Shown: piece after piece, positions 61,849-64,000 of the stretch
How positions within the stretch are numbered: the stretch's first letter is position 1
How the letters are laid out: each line of letters starts with the position of its first letter
Origin: Oceanobacillus arenosus
Lineage (GTDB): Bacteria; Bacillota; Bacilli; Bacillales; Amphibacillaceae
Reading direction: 5' to 3'
NCBI RefSeq assembly: GCF_003369575.1
Contig: NZ_PIOC01000014.1
Coordinates: 249,829 to 313,828 of the forward strand
DNA: 64,000 bases
Position numbers and translations under genes: made by a program
Notes under the pieces: generated by a model
What the model was told of the DNA's origin: nothing
Database searches by the model: none
The model's input: the letters and a program-made list of their open reading frames with translations, nothing else

Positions 61849-61898
61849 CAACTGCCCCAAAAAGTACACTTTACTTTCCGTGGTTTTTGGGGCGGTTG
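61849..61898. other. long hairpin between yebC and ruvA
   Basis: CAACTGCCCCAAAAA pairs with TTTTTGGGGCGGTTG (15 bp, one G-T) around a 20-nt loop. Distinct GC-rich arms in an otherwise AT-rich 268-nt gap without a gene. Confidence 0.6.
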
Positions 61899-61943
61899 AC
61901 TTCAAGCCCTACATTCAATAGCCAATCTGATTCTAAAGCGGGA

Positions 61944-61973
61944 AAACTTCTATTTCTACAGAAATAGAAGTTT
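61944..61973. terminator. yebC terminator-like hairpin
   Basis: AAACTTCTATTTCT / AGAAATAGAAGTTT, 14-bp near-perfect palindrome, 35 nt after the yebC stop. The minus-strand tail is TTCCCGC, so its terminator role is uncertain. Confidence 0.5.
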
Positions 61974-62007
61974 CGATTTTGCAATATCTAATCCCCTTTG
62001 AATCAAC

Positions 62008-62739
62008 TCATAAAGTAGATTCTAAATTATGATGGATGTCCTGAACATCTTCATTCTCTTCAAGTGTATCAATTAGCTGCTGCATTTTCTCTTCATCATC
62101 TTCAGAAACGGTATTATAATTTTGTGGAATTAACGTTACTTCACTTTCTTCGATTGAATAACCATCTTCTGTTAGTTGGTCAACCGCTTCTTGGAAAGCA
62201 TCTGGTGTTGTGAAAATTTCATAAACACCAGTATCGGCTGTAATGTCCTCTGCTCCTGCTTCTAATGCTGCAAGTGTAAGCTCCTCTTCATCGATTAAGC
62301 CTTCTTCGTCTGTAATGACAATATACCCTTTCCGATCGAACATAAAAGATACACTGCCGTTTTCTCCTAAATTGCCATCATTTTTCTTGAATGCGTGTCT
62401 TACTTCCGCTGCTGTCCGATTCTTATTATCGGTTAAAACATTCACGATTACTGCAACCCCACCAGGTCCATATCCTTCATACGTTAGCTCCTCATAGTTT
62501 GCACCATCTAATGTTCCGGTTGCTTTCTTTATTGCACGCTCAATATTATCATTTGGCATATTATCTGCCTTCGCTTTATCAATTACCAGGCGGAGAGTAG
62601 CATTCGTTGTCGCATCCCCTCCACTCTCCTTTGCTGCTTTAAATATTGCTTTTGCATGACGCATAAAGATCTTCCCTCGTTTTGCATCCTGTGCGCCTTT
62701 TCTTTTTTGGATATTATGCCATTTAGAATGACCAGCCAC
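62008..62739 (-). CDS. yebC: YebC/PmpR family protein (TACO1-like)
   Basis: 243 aa. [21 protein letters not shown] signature start, [29 protein letters not shown] and an acidic C-terminus. Family members act as transcription regulators; YebC-type paralogues help translate proline-rich stretches. GTG start with AAGGAG 8 nt upstream. Between safA and ruvA. Confidence 0.95.
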   Translation of the reverse strand: MAGHSKWHNIQKRKGAQDAKRGKIFMRHAKAIFKAAKESGGDATTNATLRLVIDKAKADNMPNDNIERAIKKATGTLDGANYEELTYEGYGPGGVAVIVNVLTDNKNRTAAEVRHAFKKNDGNLGENGSVSFMFDRKGYIVITDEEGLIDEEELTLAALEAGAEDITADTGVYEIFTTPDAFQEAVDQLTEDGYSIEESEVTLIPQNYNTVSEDDEEKMQQLIDTLEENEDVQDIHHNLESTL

Positions 62740-62755
62740 AAAACATTCTCCTTTT

Positions 62756-62782
62756 TAATAAACTTAGTTGCATGTGAATAGC
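62756..62782 (-). repeat. short dispersed leader box, copy M
   Basis: TAATAAACTTAGTTGCATGT, a degenerate relative of the boxes at 31931 and 57609, just upstream of the yebC ribosome site. Confidence 0.4.
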
Positions 62783-62925
62783 TAAAAATCTCCTACACTA
62801 CTATATCAAATCCCATACGTTTAGAAAACCTTACTGTTACCAAGATGTTATATGGGAATTTCCGTCACATTTATTTGAAGTACACTACCCTTTATCATAC
62901 CATAAGTTGTCCTCATTAAGGATAG

Positions 62926-62956
62926 AAAAAGAGACGATTCAAGTATCGTCTCCTTT
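62926..62956 (-). terminator. safA terminator
   Basis: GGAGACGAT / ATCGTCTC stem with a 6-nt loop, then TTTTTC on the minus strand; 7 nt after the safA stop. Confidence 0.9.
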
Positions 62957-62962
62957 TCCTTA

Positions 62963-64000
62963 CTATTGCTCTTCCATTTCATCTTCATCTTCACGCATTG
63001 ACATTGCTCCAGGATATGAAGGTGGTGTTGGATAAGAAAAATTTGCATCTCGCTGCATGCCAAATTGACCAGGGAACATTTGCTGTGTATTTAATACCGG
63101 CTGGTGATGAAACTCTGGATATGGCATTTGTCCTTGATACATTTGTTGTTCTGCTGCATAAGGGCTAACAGGTGTATTTGAACCACCACAGCCACAATCA
63201 TTATCTTGCGGCATTTGCATTGCTGGCATTTGCATCGCTGGGAACATGTGATGATGCATCGGATGTGGTTGCATACACCCTTCAAGCATTATAGGATATG
63301 GGAAACATGGGTTAAAGTTTTGAACGCAGCAAGGATTCATTGGTTGATGATAAATCGGCATTGGCATTGGCATTGGCATCTGTGCTGGCATCGGCATTGG
63401 TATCGGCGCTGGCATTGGCATCGGCTTTGGCATCGGCGCTGGCATTGGCATCGGCGCTGGCATTGGCATCGGCGCTGGCATCGGCTTTGCTACTGGTGGT
63501 TGAACGGCTGGCTGAACCGCCTTCTCAACTGGTTTCGGCACTGGCTTTGGCACTGGTTTTGGTGCAGGCTTTGCTACGGGTTTTTCCTTCACATGTTCCT
63601 TTTTCTTCTCTTCTTTTGGATGATAATGATGAACAGGCATTGGTGGAAAATTAATCGTCGTATAGTTTTGGAAATCCTGCTCCATCACTGGCATTTGAAT
63701 GATTGGTTGTAGTGGCATCTGCGGTACATGTTGAACTGGAACTTCGTGCTTGACTACGACATGTTCCTTATTATCATCCTCATGTATCACTGGCATTGCT
63801 TTTGGAGATGTTTCCTTGTATGGATGTTTCACCGTTTCTTTCGGTGTTTCCTTTACGTGCACTGTTTCTTTTTTTACAGTCTTCGTTGTACCCGGAATTT
63901 TTATTTTCATTCCTGGCATAATCATATCTGGACTGGCCAATTGTGAATTAAGATGTTTCAATTCTTCAAAATTTACATCATATTTTTTGGAAAGTTCCCA
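62963..64000 (-). CDS. safA: SafA-like spore coat morphogenetic protein, 3' part
   Basis: Partial: 345 codons to the stop; the start lies beyond the right edge. The visible N-terminal part is the second half of a LysM domain (WELSKKYDVNFEELKHLN, MIMPGMKIKIP). Then a Lys/Glu/His-rich region, a Pro-Lys stretch, and a Met-Pro-Ala repeat region (63350-63500, units like PMPMPAPMP), Cys-containing CCVQNFNPC, Gln/Met/Tyr-rich coat-like sequence and an acidic end (REDEDEMEEQ). SafA anchors the inner spore coat to cortex. Likely made in the mother cell. Confidence 0.88.
   Translation of the reverse strand, partial: WELSKKYDVNFEELKHLNSQLASPDMIMPGMKIKIPGTTKTVKKETVHVKETPKETVKHPYKETSPKAMPVIHEDDNKEHVVVKHEVPVQHVPQMPLQPIIQMPVMEQDFQNYTTINFPPMPVHHYHPKEEKKKEHVKEKPVAKPAPKPVPKPVPKPVEKAVQPAVQPPVAKPMPAPMPMPAPMPMPAPMPKPMPMPAPIPMPMPAQMPMPMPMPIYHQPMNPCCVQNFNPCFPYPIMLEGCMQPHPMHHHMFPAMQMPAMQMPQDNDCGCGGSNTPVSPYAAEQQMYQGQMPYPEFHHQPVLNTQQMFPGQFGMQRDANFSYPTPPSYPGAMSMREDEDEMEEQ

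Noticed and set aside
63350-63500. Short tandem units resembling a CRISPR or satellite array
   Set aside because: Units are in frame within safA and encode PMPMPA repeats; there are no spacers.
63206-63712. Long plus-strand frames rich in His/Trp or Ala/Leu opposite safA
   Set aside because: They are antisense shadows of the Met-Pro-Ala repeat region; low complexity and no ribosome site.

Overview
The window is a stretch of core chromosome from a low-GC, endospore-forming Bacillaceae. The gene order follows the Bacillus subtilis dnaK-to-safA segment closely. The AT-rich base use, the intact unsplit sigK and the character of the interspersed repeats suggest an Oceanobacillus/Virgibacillus-type genus, but this is inference and the species cannot be named from the sequence. 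Almost all genes lie on the minus strand. I found no prophage, IS transposase, CRISPR array, rRNA or tRNA.

Layout. 1-8.2 kb: heat-shock operon (dnaK 5' end, grpE, hrcA, with a perfect CIRCE operator), hemW, lepA, yqxA, spoIIP, gpr. 8.6-19.8 kb: rpsT, holA, yqzM, the late competence operon comEA-comEB-comEC, and the ribosome-assembly/NAD/shikimate cluster yqeM-rsfS-yqeK-nadD-yqeI-aroE-yqeH-yqeG. 20-21.3 kb: two plus-strand sporulation regulators, the checkpoint gene sda (48 codons) and an intact sigK. 21.3-27.5 kb: mtnN, yrrS, an unrecognised small membrane protein, greA, udk, yrrM, mltG, yrzB, yqgF, ireB. 27.6-38.4 kb: alaS with an Ala T-box, an AI-2E-family permease, a small zinc ribbon, recD2, yrrB, mnmA, a cysteine desulfurase and cymR. 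38.4-40.6 kb: plus-strand rarA and an RsfA-type regulator. 40.8-41 kb: a 6S RNA gene. 41-54.8 kb: hisS-aspS with an Asp-specific T-box, a small HTH gene, a cell-wall amidase, dtd, relA, apt, recJ, yrvD, secDF, comN. 54.9-64 kb: spoVB, yrzE, yajC, tgt, queA, a DUF2905 gene, ruvB, ruvA, yebC and the 3' part of safA.

How it fits together. Translation and RNA quality (lepA, alaS, hisS, aspS, dtd, mnmA, tgt, queA, rsfS, yqeH), recombination and replication (holA, recD2, rarA, recJ, ruvAB), stress (hrcA regulon, relA, 6S RNA), competence (comEA/EB/EC, comN) and sporulation (sda, sigK, gpr, spoIIP, spoVB, rsfA-like, safA) are interleaved as in other Bacillaceae. Compared with my recollection of B. 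subtilis, several genes are absent at their usual places: comER, yrrN/yrrO, pbpI, yrvM, yrbG and bofC.

The most interesting material is non-coding: the 6S RNA hidden under a spurious reading frame; a perfect 30-bp palindrome built from two inverted DnaA-box-like sites in the sda promoter region; a dispersed repeat family whose members carry a DnaA box and one of which supplies the C-terminus of yqeK; a 196-bp MITE-like element with 13-bp terminal inverted repeats and diverged relatives; and a second palindrome overlapping the hrcA promoter. I did not find a clear multi-gene novel system.
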